From NCBI GenBank assembly GCA_963726375.1, contig CAVSCE010000006.1:62001-126000 (forward strand): a stretch of DNA of 64,000 nucleotides, given 5' to 3'. Positions 55,445-64,000 of this stretch are shown here, one piece after another (the stretch's first letter is position 1; each line of letters begins with the position of its first letter). Both the position numbers and the translations under genes were made by a program. The stretch is from UTCFX2 sp963726375 (GTDB taxonomy: Bacteria; Chloroflexota; Anaerolineae; Anaerolineales; UBA4823). The notes below the pieces were generated by a model. The model did no database searches. It saw only the letters and a program-made list of their open reading frames with translations, and was not told the origin of the DNA.

Positions 55445-55897
55445 ATGAAACTGCACGATCTTAAACCACAAGAAGGATCGAAAAAAGAACGCGAACGCGT
55501 AGGTCGTGGCATATCTGGAGGACAAGGAAAAACCTCCGGTCGCGGCACAAAAGGTCAGGGCGCTCGCTCTGGCGGTGGAACTCGCCCATACCATCAAGGC
55601 GGCAATCTACCTTTCTTTCGCCGCTTGCCGTTCGTTCGCGGCAAAGGATTTACTCCTTTCAATCGGGTTGTCTTTAACGAGGTCAATCTTGATCAGTTGA
55701 GCAAATTCGCTGCAGGCAGCGACGTAAACCCGGAAACCCTTCAGGAAGCCAGGCTTCTCAGTGAGCCGAAGCATCCGATTGTTATCCTGGGTCGGGGTGG
55801 AGTGGAAGTAGCTTTGAAGTTCCACGTTCACCGGGTCACTGCAAGCGCTCGCAGCAAGATCGAAGCGGCGGGCGGCAGCGTTGAGCTGATCCAGTAA
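55445..55897 (+). CDS. rplO: Ribosomal protein uL15
   Basis: A 150-residue protein with the loop region GRGISGGQGKTSGRGTKGQG and RPYHQGGNLPFFRRLPFVRG, and an ASARSKIEAAGGSVELIQ terminus. It binds 23S rRNA late in 50S assembly. Lies 8 nt after rpmD and 23 nt before secY. Intact. Confidence 0.97.
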   Translation: MKLHDLKPQEGSKKERERVGRGISGGQGKTSGRGTKGQGARSGGGTRPYHQGGNLPFFRRLPFVRGKGFTPFNRVVFNEVNLDQLSKFAAGSDVNPETLQEARLLSEPKHPIVILGRGGVEVALKFHVHRVTASARSKIEAAGGSVELIQ

Positions 55898-55920
55898 TCC
55901 TCAGGATAGGAGCCATCTAC

Positions 55921-57267
55921 ATGAAACGCTCTCCACTGCGTATTCTCTGGTCTGCTCCAGATATTCGCAAAAAATTGCTGATCACACTTGGGATTTTGAC
56001 GATTTATCGCCTGGCGGCACACGTGCCAGTCCCGGGGGTAAATCTCGATGCCCTACAGCAGATCTTTACAAGCGGCGGCGCGGCCGGGACTTTGTTCAGC
56101 TTGCTGGATTTACTCTCTGGCGGCACGGTATCGAATTTTTCTGTGCTCGCGATGGGTGTTTACCCTTACATCACCGCACAAATCATTTTGCAGCTGTTGG
56201 TACCAATCATCCCCGCGCTGCAAAAGCGAATGGAAGAAGATCCCCGCGAAGGCCAGAAGTGGATGGAAAAATGGACTTACATCCTGGCCGTCCCAATGGC
56301 TGCCCTGCAGGCGGTCGGCCAGATTAATATTTTTAACCAATATACTGGTGGAACGCCAATCATCGATAATTTTGGTTTCGTGCCGGGTTCTTTCGTCTCT
56401 TCTTTTGCAATCATCGCAAGCATGACAGCAGGCACGATGTTCGCGATCTGGTTGGGAGAGTTGATCTCGGAATTCGGAATCCGTAACCAGGGGCTTTCCT
56501 TGATCATCTTTGCGGGTATCGTCTCGCGCATCCCAACGAACTTCGCTGGCTTGCTGGCTGACGAACAAAACCGGATTTTCCTGGTGCTCTTTACAGTTAT
56601 TATCACGACATTAACTGTCTTCGCAATCGTGTTTGTACAGCAAGGCCGCCGCAATGTTCCAGTGATGTACCCTGGTCGCCGCATGGGGAACCGGATGTCG
56701 ATGCCTGTCAAAGGCACTTTACCTTTGATGGTCAATATGGCAGGCATGATCCCATTGATCTTTGCCCAATCGCTGCTGACTTTCCCGGCGATCCTGGCGA
56801 GCTTCTTCGCGAATTCGCAAGTTGAATGGGTCAGAAATCTGGCTACAACAGTTCAAAACATGTTTGGCGGTAACAGCGATTTCTATTGGATCACATACTT
56901 TCTCATGGTCGTCGCGTTTACCTTCTTCTACACCAATGTGCTCTTTCAACAGCAGAACTATGGTGAAAACTTAAAACGCGTGGGTGCGCAAATTCCAGGC
57001 GTAAGCCGCGGTGCTCCAACCCAGCGCTATTTGAATAAGGTACTGAGCCGGATTACGCTCCCAGGTGCGTTGTTCCTGGGCATTGTTGCGGTCCTGCCTT
57101 GGCTGCTCAGCTTGCTTCTGCCAAGACTGGGTACGCAATCCGCAAACTTGCTCCTGGTCTCTTCAGCGGGATTGTTGATCGTAGTCGGTGTTGTCCGGGA
57201 TGCGTTCTTCAATATCCAGGCAGAGCTAAAACTGCATGGGTATGATGATGTCATGTTGATTCGTTAG
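55921..57267 (+). CDS. secY: SecY protein translocase subunit
   Basis: A 448-residue membrane channel of the Sec system with ten transmembrane helices. It starts MKRSPLRILWSAPDIRKKLL and has the plug and pore text VPVPGVNLDALQQIF, then GVYPYITAQIILQLLVP and a C-terminal GYDDVMLIR. Directs export of proteins with SecA and membrane insertion with the ribosome. It follows rplO in the spc order and precedes adk by 14 nt. Intact. Confidence 0.97.
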   Translation: MKRSPLRILWSAPDIRKKLLITLGILTIYRLAAHVPVPGVNLDALQQIFTSGGAAGTLFSLLDLLSGGTVSNFSVLAMGVYPYITAQIILQLLVPIIPALQKRMEEDPREGQKWMEKWTYILAVPMAALQAVGQINIFNQYTGGTPIIDNFGFVPGSFVSSFAIIASMTAGTMFAIWLGELISEFGIRNQGLSLIIFAGIVSRIPTNFAGLLADEQNRIFLVLFTVIITTLTVFAIVFVQQGRRNVPVMYPGRRMGNRMSMPVKGTLPLMVNMAGMIPLIFAQSLLTFPAILASFFANSQVEWVRNLATTVQNMFGGNSDFYWITYFLMVVAFTFFYTNVLFQQQNYGENLKRVGAQIPGVSRGAPTQRYLNKVLSRITLPGALFLGIVAVLPWLLSLLLPRLGTQSANLLLVSSAGLLIVVGVVRDAFFNIQAELKLHGYDDVMLIR

Positions 57268-57281
57268 CGAAGGACAGGGAA

Positions 57282-57937
57282 ATGTCGTTGTATATCGTTC
57301 TTCTTGGTCCGCCTGGAGCAGGAAAAGGGACTCAAGCACAGATCATCTCGAAAGAGTTCGAGCTTCCCCATATATCATCTGGGGACATCTTTCGAGAGAA
57401 CCTGAAACTTGAAACCGAGTTGGGAATGCTAGCGAAAGGTTTCATGGACCGCGGCGAGCTTGTTCCAGACAATGTGACGATCTCTATGATCCGGGATCGC
57501 CTCTCAAGGACCGACTGTGCGAATGGTGCGTTGCTGGACGGCTTTCCTCGTACGCCTGCCCAGGCTGTCGCCCTGTCTGAAATGCTGGCAGAGTTCAATG
57601 GGAGAGTTAACGCTGTACCTTACATAAAGGTCGTCGAATCTGTTTAATCGAACGGCTGACGGGCCGTTGGACCTGCCGCGCTCAAGGGCATGTTTATCAT
57701 ACAAAATATAACCCGCCCATCAAAGCCGGTACTTGCGATGTCGATGGATCGGAGCTTTACCAGCGAGACGACGATAAGGAAAATACGGTTAAGAACCGGA
57801 TTAAAGTATATTTCCAGCAAACGATGCCATTGATAGAATATTATTCTAAAGAAAAATTGCTGATTGAGATTGATGGTGCTCTACCGATTGAGAATGTGAG
57901 CCAATTGTTATTGGCCGATCTGAAGAAGTTGGTATAA
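57282..57937 (+). CDS. adk: Adenylate kinase (frameshifted)
   Basis: About 218 residues; converts AMP and ATP to two ADP. The P-loop is LGPPGAGKGTQAQII, then LPHISSGDIFRENLKLETEL and LLDGFPRTPAQAVALSEML. One base is missing at about 57639-57642, where VVES should continue RLIERLTGRWTCRAQGHVYH; the end is LLLADLKKLV at TAA 57935-57937. The LID is the long type but carries C-x2-Q and C-x2-D in place of the full zinc-binding set, so a zinc site is unlikely or weak; this may be a lineage trait. Confidence 0.95.
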
Positions 57938-57943
57938 AAGAAA

Positions 57944-58720
57944 ATGAGCTGGGATCGCAATATCGTAATTAAAGACCAGGAGGAGTTAGCATTGATGCGA
58001 GAAGCAGGACGCGTGAATGCGCTTGCCCTCCAGACTGTCCGGGAAATGATCCGTCCTGGCGTCGCAACAATAGATTTAGACACAGCCGCTGAAAACGTCA
58101 TCCGCCGCCATGGTGGTGTCCCAATCTTCAAAGGCTACCCAGGGCCATATCCTTTTCCAGGAACGCTGTGCATCAGCATCAATCAAGAGCTTGTGCATGG
58201 GATTCCAGGAAAACGAAAACTTAAAGCGGGTGATATTGTCTCGATTGACTGTGGAACGTTGCTGAACGGTTTTGTTGGAGATTCTGCCTTCTCAATCGGA
58301 GTAGGAGAGATTAGCCCTGAGGCACAGAGGCTGTTGGATGTTACTGAAAAGTCGTTGTATCTGGGGATCTCAAAAATGCGACCTGGCAATCGGTCGGGAG
58401 ATGTCTCATCTGCAATCCAACAGTACGTTGAGGGCGAAGGTTTCTTTGTAACCCGTGAATACACCGGGCATGGCGTCGGTCGTGAAATGCATGAAGGTCC
58501 TCAGGTACCCAATTATGGCGCACCCGGGCGTGGGGTAGAGCTCCGTCCAGGGATGACGATAGCGCTTGAGCCGATGGTGCTTGTGGGAACGGCACGCACC
58601 CGCGTGCTGGATGATCAATGGACGGTTGTATCTGCAGATGGCTCTCTTACCGCTCATTTTGAGCACTCCGTTGCAGTAACGGAAGGTGAACCGGAGATCC
58701 TTACTCAATTGCCCAAATAG
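57944..58720 (+). CDS. map: Methionine aminopeptidase, type I
   Basis: A 258-residue enzyme removing N-terminal Met from new proteins with a two-metal site. Ligands lie in VSIDCGTLLNGFVGDSAF (two Asp), YTGHGVGREMHEGPQVPN (His), IALEPMVLVG (Glu) and HFEHSVAVTE (Glu). Starts 6 nt after adk. The usual neighbour infA does not follow. Intact. Confidence 0.96.
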   Translation: MSWDRNIVIKDQEELALMREAGRVNALALQTVREMIRPGVATIDLDTAAENVIRRHGGVPIFKGYPGPYPFPGTLCISINQELVHGIPGKRKLKAGDIVSIDCGTLLNGFVGDSAFSIGVGEISPEAQRLLDVTEKSLYLGISKMRPGNRSGDVSSAIQQYVEGEGFFVTREYTGHGVGREMHEGPQVPNYGAPGRGVELRPGMTIALEPMVLVGTARTRVLDDQWTVVSADGSLTAHFEHSVAVTEGEPEILTQLPK

Positions 58721-58752
58721 AGGTGAATTCGTATGTCAAGATCAAATCGATC

Positions 58753-58781
58753 TGGACATAATACCTTGAAACAAGTATAAT
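58753..58781 (+). promoter_or_regulatory. Sigma-70-type promoter before rpmJ
   Basis: TGGACA at 58753-58758 and TATAAT at 58776-58781, spacer 17 nt. It can drive rpmJ-rpsM-rpsK-rpsD-rpoA-rplQ apart from the spc genes. Confidence 0.65.
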
Positions 58782-58863
58782 CGAAACTTCGGCTAGAATT
58801 AACCAGGAAAGACACTGAGCAAGAAGAATGGGAATGACTGGCTGATCAGGAGAGCAAGAAGAT

Positions 58864-58977
58864 ATGAAAGTAACAGCATCCATCAAGAAACGCTGCGCCA
58901 ACTGTAAGATTGTTAAGCGCAAAGGTATTTTGTACGTGATTTGTGAAAACCCAAAGCATAAACAACGACAGGGATAG
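58864..58977 (+). CDS. rpmJ: Ribosomal protein bL36
   Basis: A 37-residue protein, MKVTASIKKRCANCKIVKRK, then VICENPKHKQRQG. It has the zinc set C-x2-C, C and H of the zinc-binding form. It lies 6 nt before rpsM and 143 nt after map. The gap shows no infA. Confidence 0.96.
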   Translation: MKVTASIKKRCANCKIVKRKGILYVICENPKHKQRQG

Positions 58978-58983
58978 GCAGAG

Positions 58984-59373
58984 ATGGCACGTATCGAAGG
59001 CGTTGACTTACCGCGAAACAAGCGGACAGAAATTGGTTTGACCTATATCTATGGGATTGGTCTGACCCGTTCCCATGAAATCTTAAATGCGACGAAGGTT
59101 GATCCCGACAAACGCATCAAAGACTTGACGGACGCAGAAGTAAACCTGCTGCGTGATTATATCTCTCAGCATCTGAAGGTCGAAGGTGACCTGCGCCGAG
59201 AAGTACAGCTCAATATCAAGCGTTTGATAGAAATTGGATGCTATCGCGGTCTGCGTCATCGCCGGAATTTACCGGTGCGCGGACAGAGGACTCGGACTAA
59301 CTCCCGTACTCGCAAAGGTCCCAAGAAGACCGTTGCTGGGCGCGGGCGGCGTCGAGGCGCGACCAAGAAGTAA
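58984..59373 (+). CDS. rpsM: Ribosomal protein uS13
   Basis: A 129-residue protein of the 30S head contacting the P-site tRNA. It starts MARIEGVDLPRNKRTEIGLT, and has YIYGIGLTRSHEILNATKVD and a C-terminal GLRHRRNLPVRGQRTRTNSR. Begins 6 nt after rpmJ. Intact. Confidence 0.97.
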   Translation: MARIEGVDLPRNKRTEIGLTYIYGIGLTRSHEILNATKVDPDKRIKDLTDAEVNLLRDYISQHLKVEGDLRREVQLNIKRLIEIGCYRGLRHRRNLPVRGQRTRTNSRTRKGPKKTVAGRGRRRGATKK

Positions 59374-59404
59374 TATCAATCTGAGATCCGGAGATCAACA
59401 TTCG

Positions 59405-59444
59405 GGCTGGATTGGGTACCCTTCCACCCTGCGGCTATCCAGCC
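59405..59444 (+). promoter_or_regulatory. Hairpin between rpsM and rpsK
   Basis: An 8-bp perfect stem (GGCTGGAT with ATCCAGCC) closing a 24-nt loop in a 142-nt gap. Genes here normally almost touch. It may be a site for uS4 or another regulator, or a partial terminator; no T-run follows. Confidence 0.35.
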
Positions 59445-59515
59445 TGAAGTAAGATCGTAGGATCAAAGTCATGTCGCCAATTTGCGGCAAAGATATAATG
59501 AATTTGTGAGGTGCT

Positions 59516-59920
59516 ATGGCTCAAAGTGTACGCGCAACACGCCGAAAAGGCGGAGCGAAGAAGGTAAAGAGAACGCTGTCTTCCGGACAGGTTCACATAT
59601 TTGCCACTTTCAACAACACGATCGTCACGGTAACCGATACTCAGGGAAACACCGTTTCCTGGGGTAGTGCTGGATCAGCAGGTTTCAAGGGATCGCGCAA
59701 GAGTACGCCTTTTGCAGCTCGTCTAGCGACAGAGCAGGCGATTAAAGCCGCAATGGCGATGGGATTGCAGGAAGTTGCCCTGTATGTAAAAGGACCAGGA
59801 CCTGGTCGGGAATCAGCGATCAGAGCTGTTCAGTCGCAAGGCCTGAGGGTTTCAATAATCTCTGATGTGACCCCTGTTCCCCACAATGGATGCCGGCCTC
59901 CAAAGAAACGCCGCGTCTAG
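59516..59920 (+). CDS. rpsK: Ribosomal protein uS11
   Basis: A 134-residue protein of the 30S platform. It has HIFATFNNTIVTVTDTQGN, SAGSAGFKGSRKSTPFAARL and SDVTPVPHNGCRPPKKRRV, the classic C-terminal block. GAGGTG precedes the ATG. Intact. Confidence 0.97.
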   Translation: MAQSVRATRRKGGAKKVKRTLSSGQVHIFATFNNTIVTVTDTQGNTVSWGSAGSAGFKGSRKSTPFAARLATEQAIKAAMAMGLQEVALYVKGPGPGRESAIRAVQSQGLRVSIISDVTPVPHNGCRPPKKRRV

Positions 59921-59952
59921 GATTTTGTAAGGAAGGATAAGGTTTTTATTCT

Positions 59953-60591
59953 ATGGCTAAATATCGTGGGCCAGTCTGTAAATTATGCCGGCGTGAAGGC
60001 GAAAAATTGTTTTTGAAAGGGGCGCGTTGTTTCAGCCCGAAATGCTCCTTCGAACGTCGAGGTTATCCACCTGGCCAGCATGGAAAAGGTGCACAATTCC
60101 GCCGCCGGCGGGAGTCGGATTATAATCGCCAATTGCGTGCGAAGCAGAAAGCTCGCCGGACGTATGGTGTGCTTGAGCGCCAATTTGTAAGATACTATCG
60201 AGTCTCTTGAAGTCGCCGTGGACTTACCGGCTTGAACCTGCTTCAGGTCCTGGAAACCCGGCTGGACAATGTCGTTTTCCGCCTGGGTTTTGCAGAAAGC
60301 CGTTCTCAGGCGCGTCTGCTGGTCACCCATGGGCATTTTATGGTCAACGACCGCCGGACGGATATCCCGTCGATGCTCGTTACGAAAGGCGATGTGGTTG
60401 CTGTCCGTGAAGGTTCGCAAGATCGCCCTTATTTCAAGGATTTGAGGGCCGTGTCTGAGGACAAAACTGTCCCAGCCTGGCTCAGCCGCGATTTGAAGAA
60501 CCTCTCTGGTTCGGTCATCCGGCTGCCTGAGCGCTCGGAAATCGACAGCAACTTGCAAGAGCAGCTGATCGTCGAGTACTATTCAAGATAA
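59953..60591 (+). CDS. rpsD: Ribosomal protein uS4 (in-frame TGA)
   Basis: About 212 residues. Starts MAKYRGPVCKLCRREGEKLF with a zinc-type Cys set (CKLC, then CFSPKC). The text runs ERQFVRYYRVS, TGA at 60208-60210, then SRRGLTGLNLLQVLETRLDN in the same frame; spacing matches other uS4 proteins residue for residue, so TGA replaces one residue rather than marking an indel. The S4 domain (DNVVFRLGFAESRSQARLLV) and terminus (NEQLIVEYYSR-like EQLIVEYYSR) are normal. It nucleates 30S assembly and regulates its operon in some bacteria. Confidence 0.94.
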
Positions 60592-60680
60592 TGTATGTCC
60601 TGGAAGATGATTCGCGTTGGTGCAGCCTGCTCGCGGCGCACCAGCCTGTCGGCATGGATAAAACGGGGATGAGGTGAACC

Positions 60681-61653
60681 GTGATCGGTCTCAGTAACAT
60701 GGTAACGCCGAAAATTGAGCGCGAAGCAGAAGCGCGGAATTACGGCAAGTTCATCATCAACCCGCTGGAGCGTGGATACGGCATCACGCTCGGTAATGCC
60801 CTTCGCCGGGTCTTACTTTCCTCTCTTGAGGGTGCAGCGGTCACCTCCATTCGTATCGCGGATGTTCAGCATGAATTCTCGGATATCCCGGGGGTTCGTG
60901 AAGATGTCATCCGCTTGATGCTTCAAATAAAGCAGCTGCGAATGAAGCTTTTTGACGTGGATACCGCCCGACTTCACCTCGAAGTACGCGGAAGCGGGGT
61001 TGTAACTGCAGGCGATATCATCACACCGCCGGAAGTAGATATTGTCAACCCAGATCTCTATCTGTTCACAGTAGATGACAATGATGCGCATTTTGAGATG
61101 GAGTTGACAGTTGAGCACGGGCGCGGTTACTCCCCGGCAGATGACCGGATCGGTCATCTGCCAATTGGCGAGCTGCCCGTCGACGCGATCTTCAGCCCGG
61201 TGCGGCGTGTGAATTGGGATGTTGGGTAATGCTCGGGTTGGTCAAAGCACGAATTTTGATCGGCTGATATTGGAAATTTGGACAGACGGTACCCTCGGTC
61301 CTGAAGACGCATTAAGCACCAGTGCGAAAGTCATCATTGACCACTTGCGCCATATTGCAGGCATCAGCGAGGAATCCCTGGCAGCTATTTCGTTGGAAGA
61401 GCCTGAAGGTGGTCGTTTGACCAGCGAGATGATTGAGACACCAATTGAAAACCTGGACCTTTCAGTAAGGGTTTTCAATTCACTCAAACGGACCGGCATT
61501 ACCACGGTTGGTGAAGTGCTGGAATTGTTGGAGAAGGGTGACGAAGCTGTGATGTCCATCCGTAACTTCGGTGAGAAAAGCCTGGACGAGCTTCGGCAGA
61601 AGATGCACGAAAAAGGCTATCTTTCGGATGGCAATGAAAAAGAAGCGGAGTAA
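60681..61653 (+). CDS. rpoA: RNA polymerase alpha subunit (frameshifted)
   Basis: About 323 residues from GTG 60681. The N-terminal dimer domain has YGKFIINPLERGYGITLGNA, LRRVLLSSLEGAAVTSIRIA and VRRVNWDVG. An indel at about 61215-61235 (GGG run) shifts to NARVGQSTNFDRLILEIWTD. The C-terminal DNA-binding domain follows (LDLSVRVFNSLKRTGITTVG, then IRNFGEKSLDELRQKM). It lies in the alpha operon, 90 nt after rpsD. Confidence 0.96.
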
Positions 61654-61659
61654 TAGAGT

Positions 61660-62037
61660 ATGCGGCACAGAGTAGCTGGAGTTAAATTAGGACGCAGCAG
61701 AGATCAGCGTGTAGCTTTGCGGCGCAACCTTGTCAAACAGTTGTTTGAACACGAACGCATCCAAACCACGCATGCCAAGGCAATCGCTGTGCGCGGCCAG
61801 GCAGAACGACTGATCACGCTGGCAAAGCTCGGCAATAAAGCTGGAGACGCGAAAATGGTGCATGCCAGGCGACTGGCCTCAGCGCGGTTGAGCGATGCAG
61901 ATTCCGTCAAAAAGCTGTTCGATGATATCGCACCTCGTTTCGAAACCAGGAACGGCGGCTATACCCGGATCATCAAAATTGGACCACGCCGTGGCGATGC
62001 TGCGGAAATGGTCATTTTGGAATTGGTTGAAGGTTAA
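61660..62037 (+). CDS. rplQ: Ribosomal protein bL17
   Basis: A 125-residue protein. It starts MRHRVAGVKLGRSRDQRVAL and has RNLVKQLFEHERIQTTHAKA and GGYTRIIKIGPRRGDAAEMV. Starts 6 nt after rpoA. Lies near the tunnel exit. Intact. Confidence 0.97.
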   Translation: MRHRVAGVKLGRSRDQRVALRRNLVKQLFEHERIQTTHAKAIAVRGQAERLITLAKLGNKAGDAKMVHARRLASARLSDADSVKKLFDDIAPRFETRNGGYTRIIKIGPRRGDAAEMVILELVEG

Positions 62038-62072
62038 ATTCGAAGTTGACTGTCTGATCAGTTAACTGATAA

Positions 62073-62873
62073 ATGGCACGTTACCAGGTTATCCTCGCCT
62101 ATGATGGCACTGATTTTCAAGGATTTCAGCGCCAGGCGAGAAGCAAGAATAGTCGTACTGTCCAGGCTGAAGTTGAGCGGCTCTCCACAAAGTGGGCTGG
62201 GACAGGGAAAAAATCCTGGCTGCAGGCAGGACGGATGCAGGCGTCCATGCTGGTGGTCAGGTGATTGCATTCGATCTTGAATGGATCTCACCAAGATGAT
62301 GACCTGATTGCAGCTTTGAATGCCAACCTGCCGTTGGATGTCGCTGTGAAAAAGGTATGTCAGGCAGAGCCGGATTTTCATCCGAGATATGATGCCCTGG
62401 CTCGCCATTATCGTTATCGGATTTATTGTCAGCCTTTGCGAGATCCGCTGCGCGAACGATATGCCTGGCGAATTTGGCCGGCAGTCGACATGGAAATAAT
62501 TAACGCAGCTGCAGCAATATTTGCCTGGATATCACGATTTTGGCGCCTTCGGTACCCCGCTCCGTTCTGGAGGCTCCACTGTACGGCATGTGATGAAAGC
62601 AGTCTGGCTGGCGCAGGCGGATGAGGTCATTTTTGATATCCTTGGAGATGCATTTCTTTACCGGATGGTGCGCAGATTGGTTGCTTTCCAGGTAGAAATT
62701 GGACAGGGCAGATTGGATATTGGATCGATCGCTGAATCTGCCTTGCAGACTGGTAAAGAAAGACCTTGTGAAAAACCTCGCACCTGCCACGAGGTCTGAA
62801 CCTGGTGGAAGTCAAATATCTCAGCTCTGATGGAGAGTTCCAGCAATGGAACGCCTGGAACTGGGAAATATGA
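62073..62873 (+). CDS. truA: tRNA pseudouridine synthase A (several frameshifts)
   Basis: Modifies positions 38-40 of the tRNA anticodon arm. It starts MARYQVILAYDGTDFQGFQR. After a shift near 62215 the catalytic Asp appears in AGRTDAGVHAGGQVIAFDLE; HYRYRIYCQ and, after a shift near 62520, HDFGAFGTPLRSGGSTVRHV, FDILGDAFLYRMVRRLVA follow. A further shift near 62770 gives the end (GLNLVEVKYLSSDGEFQQW) at TGA 62871-62873. About 265 residues in total. The place after rplQ and before rplM is the normal one for this gene. Confidence 0.9.
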
Positions 62874-62918
62874 AGTATCGAATTAAGATGCGGCCGCAGG
62901 CCTCGTCAATAAGCGGAG

Positions 62919-63368
62919 ATGAAGAACGTGGATAAGACGTATATACCGAAAGCAAAAGAGATCGAGCAGAATGGTACCTGGTAGATGCGAACGGTCAGAA
63001 TCTTGGCCGGTTGGCTTCGCAGATTGCCACAGTATTGCTCGGCAAACACAAGCCGAACTTCACTCCTGGGATGGATACCGGAGATTTTGTAATTGTCGTC
63101 AACTGCGAGCATATCCAGGTGACTGGCAATAAATTGACAGAGAAGTTCTACTATCGTCATTCCTTGTATCCAAGCGGCCTGACCGCTACAAGTCTGAAAG
63201 ATCAGCTCAAGAAACACCCAGATCGAGTGATCACCAAGCGCAGTCTGGGGTATGCTCCCGCATAATAAGTACGGCCGCCAGATCATCAAGAAATTAAAAG
63301 TCTATGCTGGGCCGGACCATCCCCATACCGCTCAGCAACCCAAGCCTTTGGTGCTCGGTAAGGAGTAG
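62919..63368 (+). CDS. rplM: Ribosomal protein uL13 (frameshifted)
   Basis: About 148 residues. The ATG 62919 gives MKNVDKTYIPKAKEI, then a shift near 62966 leads to EWYLVDANGQNLGRLASQIA, HKPNFTPGMDTGDFVIVVNC and KFYYRHSLYPSGLTATSLKD. Another shift near 63238 continues VWGMLPHNKYGRQIIKKLKV and ends QPKPLVLGKE at TAG 63366-63368. An early 50S assembly protein, paired with rpsI 5 nt downstream. Confidence 0.95.
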
Positions 63369-63373
63369 AAAAT

Positions 63374-63770
63374 ATGGCAGTACAGTATTATGAAGGTGTT
63401 GGACGCCGCAAAGAAAGCACCGCACGGGTTCGCCTGATGAGCGGTTCGGGTAAGTTCATTGTAAACGAGCGACCCGCTGAAGATTATTTCCCACGCCTGG
63501 GCGATATTCAGGCGATCATGGCGCCTTTGCAGGCAGCTAACGAGAATCCCAGCCTGTTGGATATCAGCGTCGTCGTCAAGGGCGGCGGTGTGACCGGGCA
63601 GACCTCTGCAGTCCAGTTGGGGGTGGCGCGAGCGATCCTTAAAGATGAATCCGGATATGCGCTCGACGATGCGTAAGGGCGGTTTCCTGACTCGTGACGC
63701 GCGCATCAAGGAACGCAAGAAACCAGGATTGAAGCGAGCCCGAAAGGCGCCTACTTACACCAAGCGTTAA
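63374..63770 (+). CDS. rpsI: Ribosomal protein uS9 (frameshifted)
   Basis: About 131 residues: YYEGVGRRKESTARVRLMSG, then VVVKGGGVTGQTSAVQLGVA. After a shift at about 63660-63670 the C-terminus reads MRKGGFLTRDARIKERKKPG and ends RKAPTYTKR at TAA 63768-63770. The final Lys-Arg reaches the P-site tRNA. It follows rplM as in most bacteria. Confidence 0.95.
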
Positions 63771-63792
63771 TCTTCGCTGGCTTCTAATCGAG

Positions 63793-63848
63793 AATGCGTA
63801 CTCCGGAATGCGCTCATCTCATCAAGTGCGCGTTGCGGGTTACGCATT
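63793..63848 (+). terminator. Probable terminator after rpsI
   Basis: A long imperfect stem: AATGCGTA at 63793-63800 pairs with TTACGCATT at 63840-63848, with inner GCGC pairing, and a TTTT follows. It would end the ribosomal gene string. Confidence 0.6.
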
Positions 63849-63876
63849 TTGCATTTAAATTGAAGGAAGTAAATAA

Positions 63877-64000
63877 ATGAAATCTTCTGGCATCACACTG
63901 CTTGGATTAGGTCCTGGAGATCCCACCCTGATCACCCGCCAGGCGTGGGAAATTCTGGAAAAATCTCAGGAAGTCTACTTGAGGACAAGGCAGCACCCTT
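63877..64000 (+). CDS. Start of a tetrapyrrole methylase/MazG-type protein (partial)
   Basis: The ATG 63877 follows AAGGAAG; the first 41 residues read MKSSGITLLGLGPGDPTLIT and RQAWEILEKSQEVYLRTRQH. The GLGPGDP motif is that of the tetrapyrrole (corrin/porphyrin) methylase fold, as at the N-terminus of YabN-type MazG proteins, which hydrolyse nucleoside triphosphates. The window ends here, so the MazG part is not seen. Confidence 0.7.
   Translation, partial: MKSSGITLLGLGPGDPTLITRQAWEILEKSQEVYLRTRQHP

Overview
The window looks like a chromosomal segment of a Chloroflexota bacterium, most likely class Anaerolineae. This is inferred from gene style and order, not from a database search. The hints are an rpoB standing apart from rpoC and rplJL and carrying a long C-terminal insertion, Thr/Pro-rich lipoprotein linkers, a eukaryotic-type kinase with a membrane subtilase and zinc-ribbon proteins, a divergent family B DNA polymerase operon, and a Trax/translin-like protein beside a membrane Cas4-like nuclease.

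Layout. 1-5.3 kb: membrane signalling cluster (Ser/Thr kinase, subtilase with zinc ribbons, zinc-ribbon protein). 5.3-8.1 kb: histidine ammonia-lyase with an unusual active-site Cys, divergent from an EamA exporter. 8.1-11.4 kb: GC-richer three-gene island on the minus strand (degenerate RecA-like protein, small helical protein, family B polymerase), headed by a G-quadruplex-like tract and a perfect hairpin. 11.4-16 kb: GH31 glycosidase and proS. 16-19.8 kb: patatin lipase, ECF sigma/anti-sigma pair, NUDIX hydrolase. 19.8-29.2 kb: a long minus-strand series of nucleic-acid genes (orphan DNA methylase, SSB, DUF3467, translin, Cas4-like membrane nuclease, NAD kinase, B-box membrane protein, RecN), ending in a PBP-like protein that has lost catalytic residues in both domains. 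29.2-37.6 kb: lipoproteins, an SDR epimerase, an S51-like protein with a CysRS-like tail, a beta-hydroxyacid dehydrogenase, a second ECF sigma/anti-sigma pair with a bactofilin-like membrane protein, and era. 37.6-63.8 kb: rpoB, then the str, S10, spc and alpha gene string (rpsL to rpsI) with secY, adk, map, rpoA and truA. The window ends in the start of a tetrapyrrole-methylase/MazG-type gene.

Sequence quality. About two dozen genes, including fusA, rpsL, rpoA, adk, rplM, rpsI, era, recN and proS, are broken by single-base frame changes although both halves are well conserved. Several breaks sit in homopolymers. I read these as sequencing or assembly errors, probably in a metagenome-derived genome, and annotate each as one gene with the junction stated. 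Two genes (proS and rpsD) instead carry an in-frame TGA with no change of length.

How the genes work together. The right 26 kb is the translation and transcription core with conserved order; infA is missing from its usual place. The 22.8-29.2 kb series is a plausible DNA maintenance operon. The most system-like candidates for something undescribed are the polymerase island (8.1-11.4 kb) and the translin plus membrane Cas4-like nuclease pair (26.0-27.4 kb).
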